Shown one piece after another: positions 36,344-47,741 of a stretch of DNA of 64,000 nucleotides. The DNA lies in assembly GCF_000516985.1 (NCBI RefSeq), contig NW_006917094.1, forward strand, positions 1,302,001-1,366,000. Direction: 5' to 3'. Origin of the DNA: Pestalotiopsis fici W106-1 (taxonomy: Eukaryota > Ascomycota > Sordariomycetes > Amphisphaeriales > Sporocadaceae). The first letter of the stretch is position 1. Every line of letters begins with the position of its first letter. A program made the position numbers and the translations under genes. Below the pieces are notes generated by a model, which did no database searches, had not been told where the DNA came from, and was given only the letters and a program-made list of their open reading frames with translations.

Positions 36344-36913
36344 ACAGTCAGAGTAATGACAGGCCTGGGATTTGGCATCTCTGCTTTCATGTATAATGAT
36401 GTATATATAGTAATATCTCTGCTCTAGACCTAGACATGTTGATAGACTCGATAAATAATAGAATGGATCGGCCAAGCCTCACTTATTACAAGTCATAGCT
36501 TAGTGATAATCAAGTCCTTTGCTGAGGAATGAAGAGCTACACTGTAGTACAATGGATGCTTTCTTGTGGTTACAGGATCAAAGAATGTTTATAGTGCATA
36601 TTGACCTGCGATATCCAATGAACCGTATGTCAAGCAGGACCTCGACGCTGGCCGAACACCAATGAGGATCCCTTTTGCCATCCTTCACAACTTAGAATTA
36701 CGAACTGGAACAGTCACATATCACAATATCAATCCCACGAGCACAGTCATGTAGCAAGAATTGACTTTGTTGGATTGCCCAATCCTCGGACAACAATGGC
36801 ACTCTATTCAAGCGCCAAACTTTTCCCTGACCTATGGCATGCGAATCCCGAGCACCCTAAAATGCAAAATCCATCCATGCGTTTCATCATCAAGTACACT
36901 TGTCGAGGTTCGT
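36344..36913. other. Convergent intergenic stretch
   Basis: This AT-rich stretch holds the terminators of the carrier and L22 genes. Nothing else was recognised. Confidence 0.5.
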
Positions 36914-37551
36914 TTACTCGTCATCCTCGTCCTGCTCGTCGTTGACAACGTTGAAGAACTTGAGCTCGTAGACACCCTTGCTAGTGGAGACGACGCGGAG
37001 CCAGTCACGGAGCTGCATCTTCTTGAGGAACTTCTTGGTCCTGGAGGATTGATTGCAATTAGCATTTTGAATATTGGAGGGCCCATATTTCCGAGGTGGG
37101 TGGTTGTCTTACAGGTACTTGATGTAGCGGCCGGACAGGTCGTTGTGGGCAATGATCTCAATCTTGCCCTCGCCAGCCTGCTGGATCTTGATGTTGTCAC
37201 CAAGGTTGCCAACGCGGCCGTCGACCTTGATCTTGTCCTGAAGGAACTTCTCGAAGGCGGCGGTGTCGAAGATCTTGTCGCTAGCGGGCTGCTGAGCGTT
37301 GACAATGAACTAGAGAATAGGTGAGTCGGCGAAACGTTTTGAGACGGGAAAGGGAGAGAGAGAGTATCTTACCTTCTTGGTGGTCTTGGCCTGCTTGCCC
37401 TTGGGGCCAGACTTCTTCTGCAAACACACATTGATCTTAGCCTACTGCTTCACGCCATGATCTCGCTTGGAAAAACAGAATTTCCCCCAGAGAGACTGGG
37501 CCAACAGCAAAGCGGTGATCATTTTATACGTACGGTGGTAACGGGAGCCAT
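36914..37551 (-). CDS. rpl22: 60S ribosomal protein L22 (eL22), 128 aa
   Basis: Four exons: 37551-37534, 37417-37373, 37309-37113 and 37040-36914. Introns are 116, 63 and 72 bp. The first exon codes only MAPVTT, a layout common in fungal ribosomal protein genes. The product has the complete eL22 sequence pattern: [17 protein letters not shown], then [12 protein letters not shown], then [22 protein letters not shown], and an acidic DEQDEDDE tail. It is a component of the cytosolic large ribosomal subunit near the exit tunnel. High expression is expected; the region upstream is pyrimidine-rich on the coding strand. Confidence 0.95.
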
Positions 37552-39315
37552 TGCTTCTGATTTGGGGGGTGGGAAGGGCGCAAAGAGATGGATATCCTGC
37601 GTCTGTTGTTGGAGGTTTGGAAGTCGGGGATTGGGCAAAAGTCTTGCTTGGGCGGTCGGAATCGAGAAGTGGTGAGAATGGGCCCGGCTCAAAAAAGATG
37701 CGAACTTTTTGGTGTATCTGCCCCACACCTAGGAAAATGCGCGATAGGGCTCAATAGGAAGAGGCCTGGTCTGTGCGTCCATAGCTTATTCAGCAGACAT
37801 TTGATGGATGTTCTGGAGTGATTCCGATGAATTGCCGACGCGGAAGTTAGTGCTTTTCGGCTTACCGGCGTCTCGTCTGTGGCCTGGCTGGATTCTAGGC
37901 GGATGCTATTAAGGATCTGACAAACAACAGGTTCCACTAAAGAAGCTGCCGGGAAACCCTTCAATCTACCCGGCGCGCGCTGCTGCCGCTGCGCTGCCTC
38001 CATTGTCTGAGCGATCCAATGTCTGAGCGAAAGAAGCCATTAGAAGCCATTCCCGTCCTTGCCCTGCAACCGTTGTTACTAGTTTACCAGTATTACTATT
38101 ATTATTCGCTCTTCAAATGGGCATTTTTGGCACCAAGTTGATAGGCCAGTGCGTCTGAAGCAGTTTGTAGATAATTGCACATGGCATGCGTGGAACCCTT
38201 TCTCCAAAGTGAGGGTCAACCATTCAATGATGATCTGGATAGCTACCTTATTAGTGTAGTCTCTTTACCTAGGCTCAGCTACGTGTCTTGCTCCCAGATT
38301 TGTCACCCTTTTTTTTCTGATAACGATTGACTAATATCAAAGACGATGTCGCTGGTGGTTGGCTTGATACGTACAATGCCAAGGGTTAAGTTACAAATAT
38401 CAGGTCCTCTTTTACTGCAACGCGGAGAACCCACGAGATGCCTCGGTCCACCCTCAATAGTCAGGGGTTCGGGGAGGTGGGTGGTGGTGGTGGTGTATTT
38501 TTTTTTTTTCTCGATACGCCAGTCTAGGGAAAGATTGGAGACGTATACCACCGACGGCCAGTTCAATGACGCCTACCCCGTTCGCCCTAAACTACACCAA
38601 ATACGATAACCGAGATCATGTCAATCCAGTGTGTATCCACGTCTTCAGAAGCCGGACTCATTCTCTAGCCCCGGGTTTTTTTAGTAACTTTGTATGATTA
38701 TGGGAAATAAAGCAAGAGCAGCTCCAAAACAATACTAAATACTAGCTGTTCAACGGTGGTACGATGTACACATATACGCGGCCACCATTCGAGACAAATC
38801 TCCGGTTGGGCCTAGTAGGTACCTTACCTTATTACTCGGGTCTTTCAAAAGTAACATTGCCTCGAGAAGATCGCTCACGTCTCAAACCGCTTTACAGGGG
38901 TGGGCTTGTCTAGTATCTTTGTAGTCTAACTACACGTGTAGTATTGCCTCCCTGAGACTCGGGGTCCTTGTCGCTTTGCCTAGGTTCATGCAGCAGCGTG
39001 GCCAACATCCATCTCTCTGCATGCGCTCAAAGATTCATCTACCGTCGCATCCCTCTTTTGGTTGTCCAGAGACGGAACCTTGACAGCTTTTTTTTTTCTC
39101 AAGCTTCTTGTGTGTCTCTCTATTCAACTTGTCATTCAACCGCGGGTCTATTCTCGGTATATATATAAATATTATTGAAAGAAAAGGTTCGAACTGCTAG
39201 TGGTACTTCCTTTGCATTGTCACTATTACACAAAGAGCTGACCTTTTTTTCCCCACCAGAAAGCTTCAACAACAAGCTTCAAACGGACTTGCGCCGTCGC
39301 ATAACAAACAGCACA
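37552..39315. other. Divergent 1.76-kb intergenic stretch
   Basis: This holds the promoter of rpl22 to the left and that of the aldehyde dehydrogenase to the right. A GGTGG-rich patch followed by a T run lies at 38479-38510. A TATA-like sequence near 39158 is listed separately. No gene was recognised. Confidence 0.5.
39158..39170 (+). promoter_or_regulatory. TATA-like element upstream of the aldehyde dehydrogenase
   Basis: TATATATATAAAT lies about 146-158 bases before the ATG at 39316. The position suits a TATA box for a leader of about 100 bases. This rests on sequence pattern only. Confidence 0.4.
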
Positions 39316-41006
39316 ATGGCGCACAAGACCACTCACAATATCAAGCTTGCGCCTTTCGAGGACACGCCTCTGGAGCAGATTCCACAGTTTGCTTCAACTC
39401 TGCGCAGTACCTTTAGATCGCAGAAGACCAAGGATGTCGAATACCGTCTGGTCCAGCTGCGCAAGCTCTACTGGGGTCTTACCGACTTGACTCCCAAGCT
39501 CCTCGAGGCTTTGAAGCAGGATCTCAACAAGCCCGAACATGATTCCCAAATATCAGAGGTCGGCTGGGCCATTCAAGACACCATGTTTGCCATCAAGAAT
39601 CTCAAAAAGTGGGCTCAGGACGAAACAAACGTCGACGTCCCTTTCCACATGAAGATCATCAAGCCTAGAATTCACAAGGAGCCCCTGGGCGCTGTTTTGA
39701 TTATCGGCACCTACAACTTCCCTGTCAACTTGACCGTCTGCCCCCTCATTGGTGCCATCGCTGCTGGCTGTCCCGCCGTTGTCAAGCCTTCCGAGGGTGC
39801 TCCGGCCACGGCTGTTGTCCTTCAGGAGCTCATTGAAACCTATTTGGATCCCGCCGCCTACAAGGTCGTCAATGGCGGCGTGCCCGAAACTACCGCTCTT
39901 CTCAACGAGAAGTGGGCCAAGATCTTCTACACTGGCGGTGTCAATGTAGCCAAGATCATCTCCAAAAAGGCGGCCGAGACCTTGACTCCCGTGGTTCTGG
40001 AGCTTGGCGGCAAGAACCCAGCTTTCATCTCCAAATACGCTGACCTCACTCTTGCTGCCCGCCGGTTGCTCTGGGGCAAGGTGCAGAACGCGGGACAAAT
40101 CTGCATGTCAGCCAACTACATCCACATTGATCGCGAGGTCTTGGACGACTTCATCAGAGTCCTGACCGCCGTCCACAATGAATTCTTCCCCAACGGTGCT
40201 CAGGCCAGCCCTGACTTTGCCCGAATCATCAACCACCAGCATTTCGATCGTATCAAGGGCATGCTCGACAACACCAAGGGCAAGATTGTCTTGGGAGGCC
40301 AGACTGACAGAGAAGATCTCTTCATTGCGCCTACCATGGTCCTTGTTGACTCCATCAATGACTCCATGGTCCAAGAGGAATCGTTTGGTCCAATCTGGGC
40401 CATTCTGCCATACGACTCTGTAGATAGCGCCATCGATATTGTGAACGAGGTTGACCCTACACCATTGTCACTCCAGACATTTGGCAAGTTTGAAGAGAAC
40501 AACAAGAGTATGTCCTTACATGATTCATCGGATTTTGGTCTCTGGACTGTCACACTAACGTGGATAATCTAGTTCTGAACAGCGTCACGTCTGGCGGAGC
40601 CTCATTCAACGACGCCTACATGCACGGTGCCGTTCCCACACTGCCGTTCGGCGGTGTAGGCACATCCGGCCAGGGTGCATACCGCGGCAAGAACTCGTTC
40701 GACACTTTTACTCACTTCCGTACCGTCACCGAGACCCCCGGCTGGGCAGACAAGCTCATGGCCGTGCGCTACCCGCCATATGTCCCCGCGGAGCTCGCGC
40801 AGTACCTCTGGCTGAACGGTTCCAAGCCCGACTTTGACCGCAACGGCAAGCAGATCACTGGCATCGGATACTACTTGTGGCTGGTCTTTGGACTCGGTGG
40901 CCCCTCGGCCAAAGGTGCGTTGTTCCGGTGGTTGCTGGTCTTGACGGGCGGCTACGTTTATGTGAAGAGGCTGAATCTGAGACGTTTGTTGCTAGGCTCT
41001 AACTGA
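39316..41006 (+). CDS. Membrane-anchored fatty-aldehyde-type aldehyde dehydrogenase, 541 aa
   Basis: Exons 39316-40507 and 40573-41006 with a 65-bp intron. The ALDH fold is complete: GTYNFPVNLTVCPLIGA and VVKPSEGAP for cofactor binding, catalytic Glu229 in LELGGKNP and catalytic Cys263 in NAGQICMSAN, then EESFGPIW and PFGGVGTSG. The short class-3 layout, without an N-terminal extension, plus a hydrophobic C-terminal segment (FRWLLVLTGGYVYV) followed by basic residues, fits the fungal Hfd1/YLO-1 group. These are membrane-bound fatty aldehyde or apo-carotenal dehydrogenases. The likely reaction is NAD(P)-dependent oxidation of long-chain aldehydes at the ER, lipid droplet or mitochondrial surface. 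The frame is open upstream to 39175, but the ATG at 39316 has the natural start. Confidence 0.9.
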
Positions 41007-41635
41007 TTTGCTTTCCTAATCGCGTCTCGTCATTTTTTTTTTACTTTTTCGTCAGCACATTATATCCGAAAAAACGGCACTGCTTTTCAGCGTTCACGTC
41101 TTCCTTTGTTGGGGTTACCCCAAATGTACATCAATCAGAAGTCTCCATGCTTTAGCTTTCACTTGAGATGTGGGTAGTGCATATGGTTCAGTGTGATGGG
41201 TTTCAGCAAACACCCTCTCTACATACGAGAAGGTCTCTAGTGAGCTATAGTTGGAAGGAAGAATTCGAAATCTAATGACATACAAAAATGTTCATAAACC
41301 CTTCACTCAAGAAGCCAATGTGTAATGATTATGCTGATATCAAAATGGTTTTGATCTATCAAGTAGCATTCGTAGAGCGACGCCTTATATGTGGTAGCAG
41401 GGATGATACAGAACCGAGCCAGATGTGATGTTCGTCGTGAGAGCAGATAAAGGATTACCGACTGACAAAGACGCTTTAACACGCCCAAAAATGGGCATTA
41501 GCCGGATCCAATGACACACGTGTCTGATGAGGACAAAGAATGGAATGCTATCAGTGAAACAGACTCAATCGTTCAAAGATTCACGAAACTCATCAGAATC
41601 ACACGTGTTCTTGATTATACATTTTGGATGATGAC
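41007..41635. other. Intergenic stretch
   Basis: This lies between the aldehyde dehydrogenase and the next plus-strand gene. It has T runs near 41033-41048 and no recognised gene. Confidence 0.5.
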
Positions 41636-42847
41636 ATGATGGCTAATAGCGAATTCAAGGCATCAAGACCATCTTCTGTACGACTGCTAGATTATCTCAC
41701 ATGTCCCATTGGCGAGCCTGGCTTGAGAGTATTTCGAAACTCAAGAAAGGGACAACTACAACAAAAACAACAACAACACGGCCTCGGTCAGAATGATCCG
41801 TATATAGTGCCAAAGGACCTAATCCAAGCACGACAGTGGAGAAACTTTACATATCCCGTGCTGCGCATTGCCCTCAAAGACCTGCTGGATTTCAGACCCC
41901 ATGACCAGGAGCTCTACAGCCCAGCCGAGTCGTCTACCGGCAGCGCCAACGGTAACGCATTGGGCATTGCGCCATTCCTGAGCCGAATAGATTTCCCAGT
42001 TACTGCGCTCTTGAATCGGGTCAGCCGGGCTCTAAGGGCCACGGCGCGTCAATCGCAATGGTCTCAGGACCTGCATTTCGAGCTCGAGTACCTACCGTGG
42101 TATAATCCAGACCCGCGTCAGAATGTGTCGGCGCCCGACCGCGAGTGGCACTTTTATATGCGCCCAGGCCAACGCCACCTGGTCGTGGGCCTCATCACGG
42201 ACGCTGCCGACGAATTCCCGCTGGCTAGCCTGGGCAGCGACGCTCATAATTACAGAGTCCAGCTTACGCTCCAGCGAGCCCGGGCAGCGTGTTGGGCCAA
42301 AGGTGCTGATTATGGCTTCGTGCTCACTCCCGAGGGCGCAGCGTTGCTGCGTTTTCGTGAGTCGGGGCGACTCGACAACGGCCCAAAGGTCTGTTTTGCG
42401 GTCATACCGTGGGCGCGCCGCGGTGAGGATGTGAATCGTGTGCCGCTCGCCATGGCCCTCTGGGCCGTATGCGCCCTGGCCGAGGCCGAGGATCGGCGAA
42501 TGATGCGGGAAGGGGAGATGCCGATTCCGTACCCGCCCCCTCTGAACTTTTGGGTGCTGGATGAAGGAGCGGGAGCAAAAACATATCGACACGCCTGGCT
42601 GCCACAGAAAACGAAAGGATGTCCGCCAGGCGCCGTAGTACAAAGACGATACGCCGCTCGAGCTAGAGGGCCAGATGCAGGAATCACGCAAAAAGTTGAA
42701 ATGCATGACCAGAAGAAAAAGAAACCGACCAGGAGGAAAAGAGGCAAAAGTGTTGCTGTAGATCGTGTATTCATTGTGGGCATCAACCCAGAACCTTGGT
42801 CTTGCCGGCTCAGACCAAGAAAAAGGCGCCCCAACTATCGCGTGTAG
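41636..42847 (+). CDS. Unrecognised protein, 403 aa
   Basis: This is a single long open frame. The first ATG is at 41636 (a TTG begins the frame at 41624 but would not start translation in a fungus); a second ATG follows directly. I do not recognise the family. The protein has a Gln-rich patch (QLQQKQQQHG) near residue 45, a globular-looking centre (HLVVGLITDA through VCFAVIPW, residues 175-265) and a Lys/Arg-rich C-terminal third (QKKKKPTRRKRGK) that could be a nuclear signal. There are no membrane segments or signal peptide. High GC content and steady codon use support real coding. Confidence 0.65.
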   Translation: MMANSEFKASRPSSVRLLDYLTCPIGEPGLRVFRNSRKGQLQQKQQQHGLGQNDPYIVPKDLIQARQWRNFTYPVLRIALKDLLDFRPHDQELYSPAESSTGSANGNALGIAPFLSRIDFPVTALLNRVSRALRATARQSQWSQDLHFELEYLPWYNPDPRQNVSAPDREWHFYMRPGQRHLVVGLITDAADEFPLASLGSDAHNYRVQLTLQRARAACWAKGADYGFVLTPEGAALLRFRESGRLDNGPKVCFAVIPWARRGEDVNRVPLAMALWAVCALAEAEDRRMMREGEMPIPYPPPLNFWVLDEGAGAKTYRHAWLPQKTKGCPPGAVVQRRYAARARGPDAGITQKVEMHDQKKKKPTRRKRGKSVAVDRVFIVGINPEPWSCRLRPRKRRPNYRV

Positions 42848-43002
42848 TCATGTCTAGACAAGGGTATAGTACATAGCTTTTTTGTAGCAGATATAGATGA
42901 CACAGTATTATACATGATTAGTACATTAACACTGCCTCACGCTCCGGGTTTCCTTTTTTAAAATGTTTTGTTTTGCCTCCATGGGTGTTGTATATATCGT
43001 GA

Positions 43003-43947
43003 TCAAGGCCGCGAGCCCCTGCCAAAGATGCCCCTGTTCTCGCCTGCCATGGCTTCCAGTACCTCCTCTGCTTTCGAAACCGTGCTTGAGGTGGCCAAGA
43101 TGTTGCCGGGCCCGCTGAGAGAGTTCCAGTGGCCGTCGCCGTACTCGAACGCCCACGACCAGTCCCGGAAGTGGAAAATGATGACAAGATCCAGCTCGCC
43201 CTCCTCGTCCTCAAACAGGCGGTCCTGCCTCCGCCAGGTACGGATCTGATCGCCGACCCGTGAGAACAGCTCCAGGAGCTTGTCCGACTCGGGCTCGGGC
43301 TTGGGGTCCGCCAGGCCGCGGTAGACGTCGCTCAGCTCGAGGTTGACGCCGACGAAGCAGGCGCCGATGCGGCCATCATCATCCTGCTCGAGCAGGACCG
43401 TCGTGTCCTCCCGGGGCACCAGCTCGTGGCCACTGCGCGGGTTGTCGTACGGCAGGCCCGGCAGCTCGCCAAAATCGACAAAGCCTTCGAGCAGCCGGCC
43501 AGTGGCGCGGTTCAAATTCATGTGGCGAAGCAGGTCAAAGGTCAGACGGCCCAGTCGGCGGTGGTCGCCCTCGGCGCGCGCCTGTTCGAAACCCGTCACA
43601 AAGTCGTCTGAAAACGCCTTGAGCTCGTGGAGCGCCGACTTGAGATCGTCCTGCAACGCATCGCGCTGGCCGTATAGCCCTCGTAGACGCCAGCTGATGA
43701 TGCCACCACCGAGAGCCAGGAGCGACAAGGCGCCATAGGCCATGTACTTGAGCCGTGTCTTGAGCGGCAGCTTGAAAACAACGGCGTGTGGGTCATAGTG
43801 AAACGCCCTGACCTGCTGCTGGGCTTGTTGGGGTGCTGTTGGCTTGCAGAGTCGCAAGTTGTGAATCGGGGTTGTGTATGCTGAGCGCGGTCTCACGAGC
43901 CGTGAGGCCGGTATCGACCGCAGGCCGATTCTTGACAGCATCCTCAT
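43003..43947 (-). CDS. Predicted mitochondrial inner-membrane protein of unknown role, 314 aa
   Basis: This is one open frame. It stays open upstream to 44094, but the MRMLSRIGLRSIPASRLVRP start at 43947 gives a classic Arg/Ser-rich mitochondrial presequence. A single membrane helix (YMAYGALSLLALGGGIISW) lies near residues 69-87. It is followed by a coiled, charged stretch (ALQDDLKSALHELKAF) and an alpha/beta C-terminal part with DLVIIFHFRDWSW. I know no named family with certainty. It is probably a fungus-specific membrane protein facing the matrix or intermembrane space. The coding GC content is high. Confidence 0.72.
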   Translation of the reverse strand: MRMLSRIGLRSIPASRLVRPRSAYTTPIHNLRLCKPTAPQQAQQQVRAFHYDPHAVVFKLPLKTRLKYMAYGALSLLALGGGIISWRLRGLYGQRDALQDDLKSALHELKAFSDDFVTGFEQARAEGDHRRLGRLTFDLLRHMNLNRATGRLLEGFVDFGELPGLPYDNPRSGHELVPREDTTVLLEQDDDGRIGACFVGVNLELSDVYRGLADPKPEPESDKLLELFSRVGDQIRTWRRQDRLFEDEEGELDLVIIFHFRDWSWAFEYGDGHWNSLSGPGNILATSSTVSKAEEVLEAMAGENRGIFGRGSRP

Positions 43948-44618
43948 GAGATCAATAAAGGTCTCATACACGTAAATGTCCTTTAGGTTGCCGAGATTTG
44001 GTGTTTTCTCTGTTATGAGGTTGCTTTTTAGCCAACAGTCGCGGGCGACAGGGGTTTGGTTGTATGGCCGAATTGCATAGTGGGGGTGTTCCACCGAGCG
44101 AAGCCAGCCATTAATTAAAGACTTCAGAATGTATTATTGCAATAACATCAATAGTCGCATAATATCAAGTGTCTTATTTCGCGGCAATCAAGGCTTTTGC
44201 TTTTATTTGCGCCTCTAATCAAACCTATATCAAACACCATCTGAGTCTTCCTGTTTCTGATTCTCTTTCTATCAAGGCGGCTATCTTGATTGTGCAGATT
44301 TTGACACAAGAAGGCATCTTGATACAGATTCTCGGCAAAGCTATTGAGGTAATGCAAACAGCACTGCCTACCTGGCCATAGATGGTGAGCAATGGATGCA
44401 GGTACCATCAACTTATACCTATGCTGATTATTCCTCTTATGGAAATTCGTGGGGTACTGTCTCTAAAGAAGATGCTCCTACCACCATCTGAACTCATCCA
44501 AAAGTGGACAGCCTCCTCGGTGAGGACGTTGAGTCGTTCTCGTTGACAAGACACACTATGTTATGCTTCACCTGCAGTGAAAGCAAGTATACTTTATCCC
44601 CTTCGTCTACCGCCTTCT
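43948..44618. other. Intergenic stretch between two minus-strand genes
   Basis: This holds the promoter of the mitochondrial membrane protein gene and the terminator of rrp4. The frame upstream of 43947 is open but not protein-like. Confidence 0.5.
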
Positions 44619-45762
44619 TCACCGACCGACCAAAGCATCGGCCAGTCGCTTGCCGTTCTCACCACCCAGCCACAAGTTGTCGTTACTTCCGTCCGTTCTT
44701 GCCATCTCTACTGCTTCCTGGTAACCCTTGACGACCATTTCTTCGTCTACGCGGAGCCCATGTTCGACGAGTGCCGTTATGACACCCCTGACCCGGGCGA
44801 TCTCGCGCATCGTGTCCAGTGATATGGGGTCATTCTGGCTCGAGTAGACATTAAGTCCCACATTCTCCTCGATTCTCGTGATTCCAGGTCCGCTTGTTTC
44901 AGCCGCTGCGCCCTCGCCTTCGATGTGTCTGGCGATCCAAATGTAGCCATTCACGCCGAGGATTACATCCATCTTCTCGTTGCCGCTGTCCGAGCCAGCC
45001 ACCTCAATTGTGAAAGCGTGTCTCCTGGCTCTCACGACACCGCCGCCACCACCCGTTCCGCTGACTGCCATGAATACTCCGTTTCGTAATTTGCCGTATT
45101 TGAGACTTCGTGTGTGCAGCACCGCGCCACCATCATTGTATAATTGCTGCACCTCTGCTACTAACAACTCGCCCTCGCTGAAGAATGTCCGAATTTGCAG
45201 CTCATCGGTCTCGGTTCGACGTCTCTGAATACCACCCGGAAGGTTGATTGCGGAAAGAGGAAGCTGGGCCAGCACAGCCGATCCCACGTCCACCCTCCAT
45301 CGGCGAGCTTGCACCTCGACAATACGGCCGACCACCAAGTCTCCAATCTCGGGTGTATAGCGGGCACGGAGCGGTCTCACAGAGAGCAGCTTGTTCGTTT
45401 TGGAGAGCGTTCCGGCGACCGAAGCAACGATTTGCGGCGGGTCGGGCAAGGTATAGGTTCCATGGCCTCTTTGCGAAAAGTCAGCCAGTCAGGGTTTTCT
45501 CATACGGAGAAGATTGTTCTCAGAAGAGTAATCCGTCGCGAGAACATGATGGTTCTACTTACCGCATCCATTGGGGATCCTCGGTTATAACCTCACCAGG
45601 CGTCAAGATCGCTTCTGTCCTTCGTACTCGCTTGGTGGGGCGGCTCATGGAAATGTCGCCGTCTAGATCAACACCGCCCTCAGAGTCCGACTCGCTGTCT
45701 GAATTGTGGTTATGTACCGCTGGCTCCCTTGCCAGGGAAGGCTGTAGAATCGTGATTGGCAT
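44619..45762 (-). CDS. rrp4: Exosome complex subunit Rrp4, 349 aa
   Basis: Exon 1 is 45762-45563, exon 2 is 45468-44619, and the intron is 94 bp. Joining gives [32 protein letters not shown], the conserved Rrp4 N-terminal block. An S1 domain follows ([51 protein letters not shown]) and then a KH domain with [11 protein letters not shown]. Rrp4 is one of the three cap proteins of the nuclear and cytoplasmic RNA exosome, guiding RNA into the Rrp44/Rrp6 nucleases. The first 60 residues are acidic and disordered. An insert of Gly residues ([12 protein letters not shown]) sits between the S1 and KH parts. Confidence 0.92.
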
Positions 45763-46223
45763 GGTGACTGTTTGGTCTGTGGAAGTTCGCCAAGTCAGGG
45801 AAGTGGAATGGCAGATGTCGAGATCGCAACCCAAATTTTTTGGAGTTGACGTCTAGAGCTGCAACAGCTAGGAAAGCCGCAGTACCCGGTGCAGGGGTTG
45901 TGCTTCTTAGCGCCTTGGACCCCGCTAAAAATAAGGTGATCCTGCTGCCCCGCGCCAACGCGCAGTGACCGTTAGGCTGGGTTGTCAGTGGAGGCCGGCA
46001 GACAGTGCTGTTCAAGGCGAAATAGCATGTGACATGCATCGTCATCTCATCTCAACTTGATCTTTTTATACTACTCGTTGTTACCCCAACTCATCAATCG
46101 CAAAAGTATATTTCGCAACCAGAGAGAAGCTATCATGAGACGAGATCATTAAGAGCCATCTTCCCATCACGTACCAAAGGACTTTCTCGATACCCCACGT
46201 CATTATTGTCCAGGGAGGGAAAC
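45763..46223. other. Divergent promoter region of rrp4 and the peroxin gene
   Basis: This is a 461-bp shared upstream region of two divergent genes. The frame is open upstream of both chosen ATGs but without conservation. No distinct site was recognised. Confidence 0.5.
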
Positions 46224-47741
46224 ATGGATGAAGTCACCGACGATGCCTTCGTCAACCGTGACGACCCCATACCGACCATCCGTTTCGATGGGGCCTCTCC
46301 TAGTTCAGCCTCAGTGGCCGCCTCCTCGGTAGCTGGGGCGAGTCACGACTCTGACCACTCCGAGGCCGACTCACCCGTCCGGAGGAGGCGAGGAGGCATC
46401 AGGGACCGTCTCTCGGCATTCCGGGACAAGGCCTCCATCCAGGACAAGCTGGTCGAGAAACTCCTTTCCCAGGTTCTCCCCGATGGTGGTGAATTGCCTC
46501 CCGAGGATGGCTCCAAGGGCTTTCCCGGCGTGTCAACCGAGAAGCCAAACTTCAACCTCCCGACCATGTCGTACAACTTTCGCCGGTTCAACAGTCGCAT
46601 AGGCGTCGTCTTTGTCTTCCAGGCCAAGGCCATCAGGTTGCTTTCATGGAAACATCCTACGCATACACTTTCGTTTCTAGCCATATATACTTTTGTCTGC
46701 CTGGACCCCTATCTCCTCCCACTCCTACCACTGGCCATTTTGCTCTTTGGCATCATGGTGCCCAGCTTCATTGCCCGCCATCCAGCCGCTCCCGTAACCC
46801 TTACCAACATCGAGGCCATGGGATACTCGGCACAGGGTCCCCCCTTGGCGCCAGCCAAAACGGTCAAGCCCGTCAAGGAACTGAGCCGCGACTTCTTCAA
46901 GAACATGCGCGACCTGCAAAATTGCATGGAGGACTTTAGCCAGCTCCATGATGGCATCGTGACGCTCATGGTGCCGCGCGTCAACTTTAGCGACGAGGCC
47001 CTGAGTAGCGCCCTCTTTGTCGCCGTATTTGCCGTCTGTCTATTCATGAGCATCGCGTCCAATATTCTCCCATGGCGGTTCATCTTTCTCGTCTTGGGCT
47101 GGGCCGTCACCGTCATGGGTCATCCGTACGTACAGATGCAGCTCGAGGGCGCGCAAAAGCAACACTTGGCGTCGAATCAGGAGATGGCTCAGGGCACCAT
47201 CCAGCACTGGATCGATAATGATATTATCCTCGATAGCGCGCCCGAGACGCGAGAGGTTGAAATCTTTGAGTTGCAGAGACTATCCGACCCGAATGGTGAA
47301 TGGGAGCCCTGGGTCTTTAGCGCCTCGCCATACGACCCCTTATCGGCCATCAGGATTACCGGTGACCGGCCAACAGGCACGCGCTTCTTTGAGGACGTGA
47401 TGCCGCCTCAGGGATGGGAGTGGAGTGAGAAGAAATGGGCACTTGACCTATGGAGTCGAGAATGGGTGGAAGAGCGCATCATCACGGGCGTTGAAGTCGA
47501 GACCGAGGGCGAGAGATGGGTTTACGATATCTACTACGAGCTAGAGGACAAGATTGGCGTCACGGAAGATAGCAAGCTCACCAGCCCTAGCAAGGGCAAA
47601 GGGAAGACCAAGGCGCCTCCACCGAGGCCTAGCTGGGAAGAAGGCGATGACTATGAAGGCAGACGAGGTGAATGGAGGCGGAGGCGCTGGGTACGACTTG
47701 TCAAGCGAAAGAACTTGGGTACTGGCAAGGAAGGCACTTGA
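46224..47741 (+). CDS. Dysferlin-domain peroxin (Pex23/Pex24/Pex28-30 family), 505 aa
   Basis: This is an intronless frame with its natural start MDEVTDDAFVNRDD at 46224. Two membrane-spanning hairpins are visible (SFLAIYTFVCLDPYLLPLLP with LAILLFGIMVPSFIA, then LFVAVFAVCLFMSIASNILP with FIFLVLGWAVTVMG). A DysF region follows with EIFELQRL, GEWEPWVFSASPY and GWEWSEKKWALDLWSREWV, ending in WVYDIYYE and RRRRWVRLVKR. This matches the fungal peroxisomal/ER peroxins that control peroxisome size, number and ER contact. Which paralogue it is (Pex24-, Pex28- or Pex30-like) cannot be settled by eye. The N-terminal 100 residues are Ser-rich. Confidence 0.9.
   Translation: MDEVTDDAFVNRDDPIPTIRFDGASPSSASVAASSVAGASHDSDHSEADSPVRRRRGGIRDRLSAFRDKASIQDKLVEKLLSQVLPDGGELPPEDGSKGFPGVSTEKPNFNLPTMSYNFRRFNSRIGVVFVFQAKAIRLLSWKHPTHTLSFLAIYTFVCLDPYLLPLLPLAILLFGIMVPSFIARHPAAPVTLTNIEAMGYSAQGPPLAPAKTVKPVKELSRDFFKNMRDLQNCMEDFSQLHDGIVTLMVPRVNFSDEALSSALFVAVFAVCLFMSIASNILPWRFIFLVLGWAVTVMGHPYVQMQLEGAQKQHLASNQEMAQGTIQHWIDNDIILDSAPETREVEIFELQRLSDPNGEWEPWVFSASPYDPLSAIRITGDRPTGTRFFEDVMPPQGWEWSEKKWALDLWSREWVEERIITGVEVETEGERWVYDIYYELEDKIGVTEDSKLTSPSKGKGKTKAPPPRPSWEEGDDYEGRRGEWRRRRWVRLVKRKNLGTGKEGT

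Noticed and set aside
35480..36475. Minus-strand open frame of 331 codons
   Set aside because: It is the antisense shadow of the GC-rich mitochondrial carrier gene; composition is Arg/Gly/Ala/His-biased with no domain.
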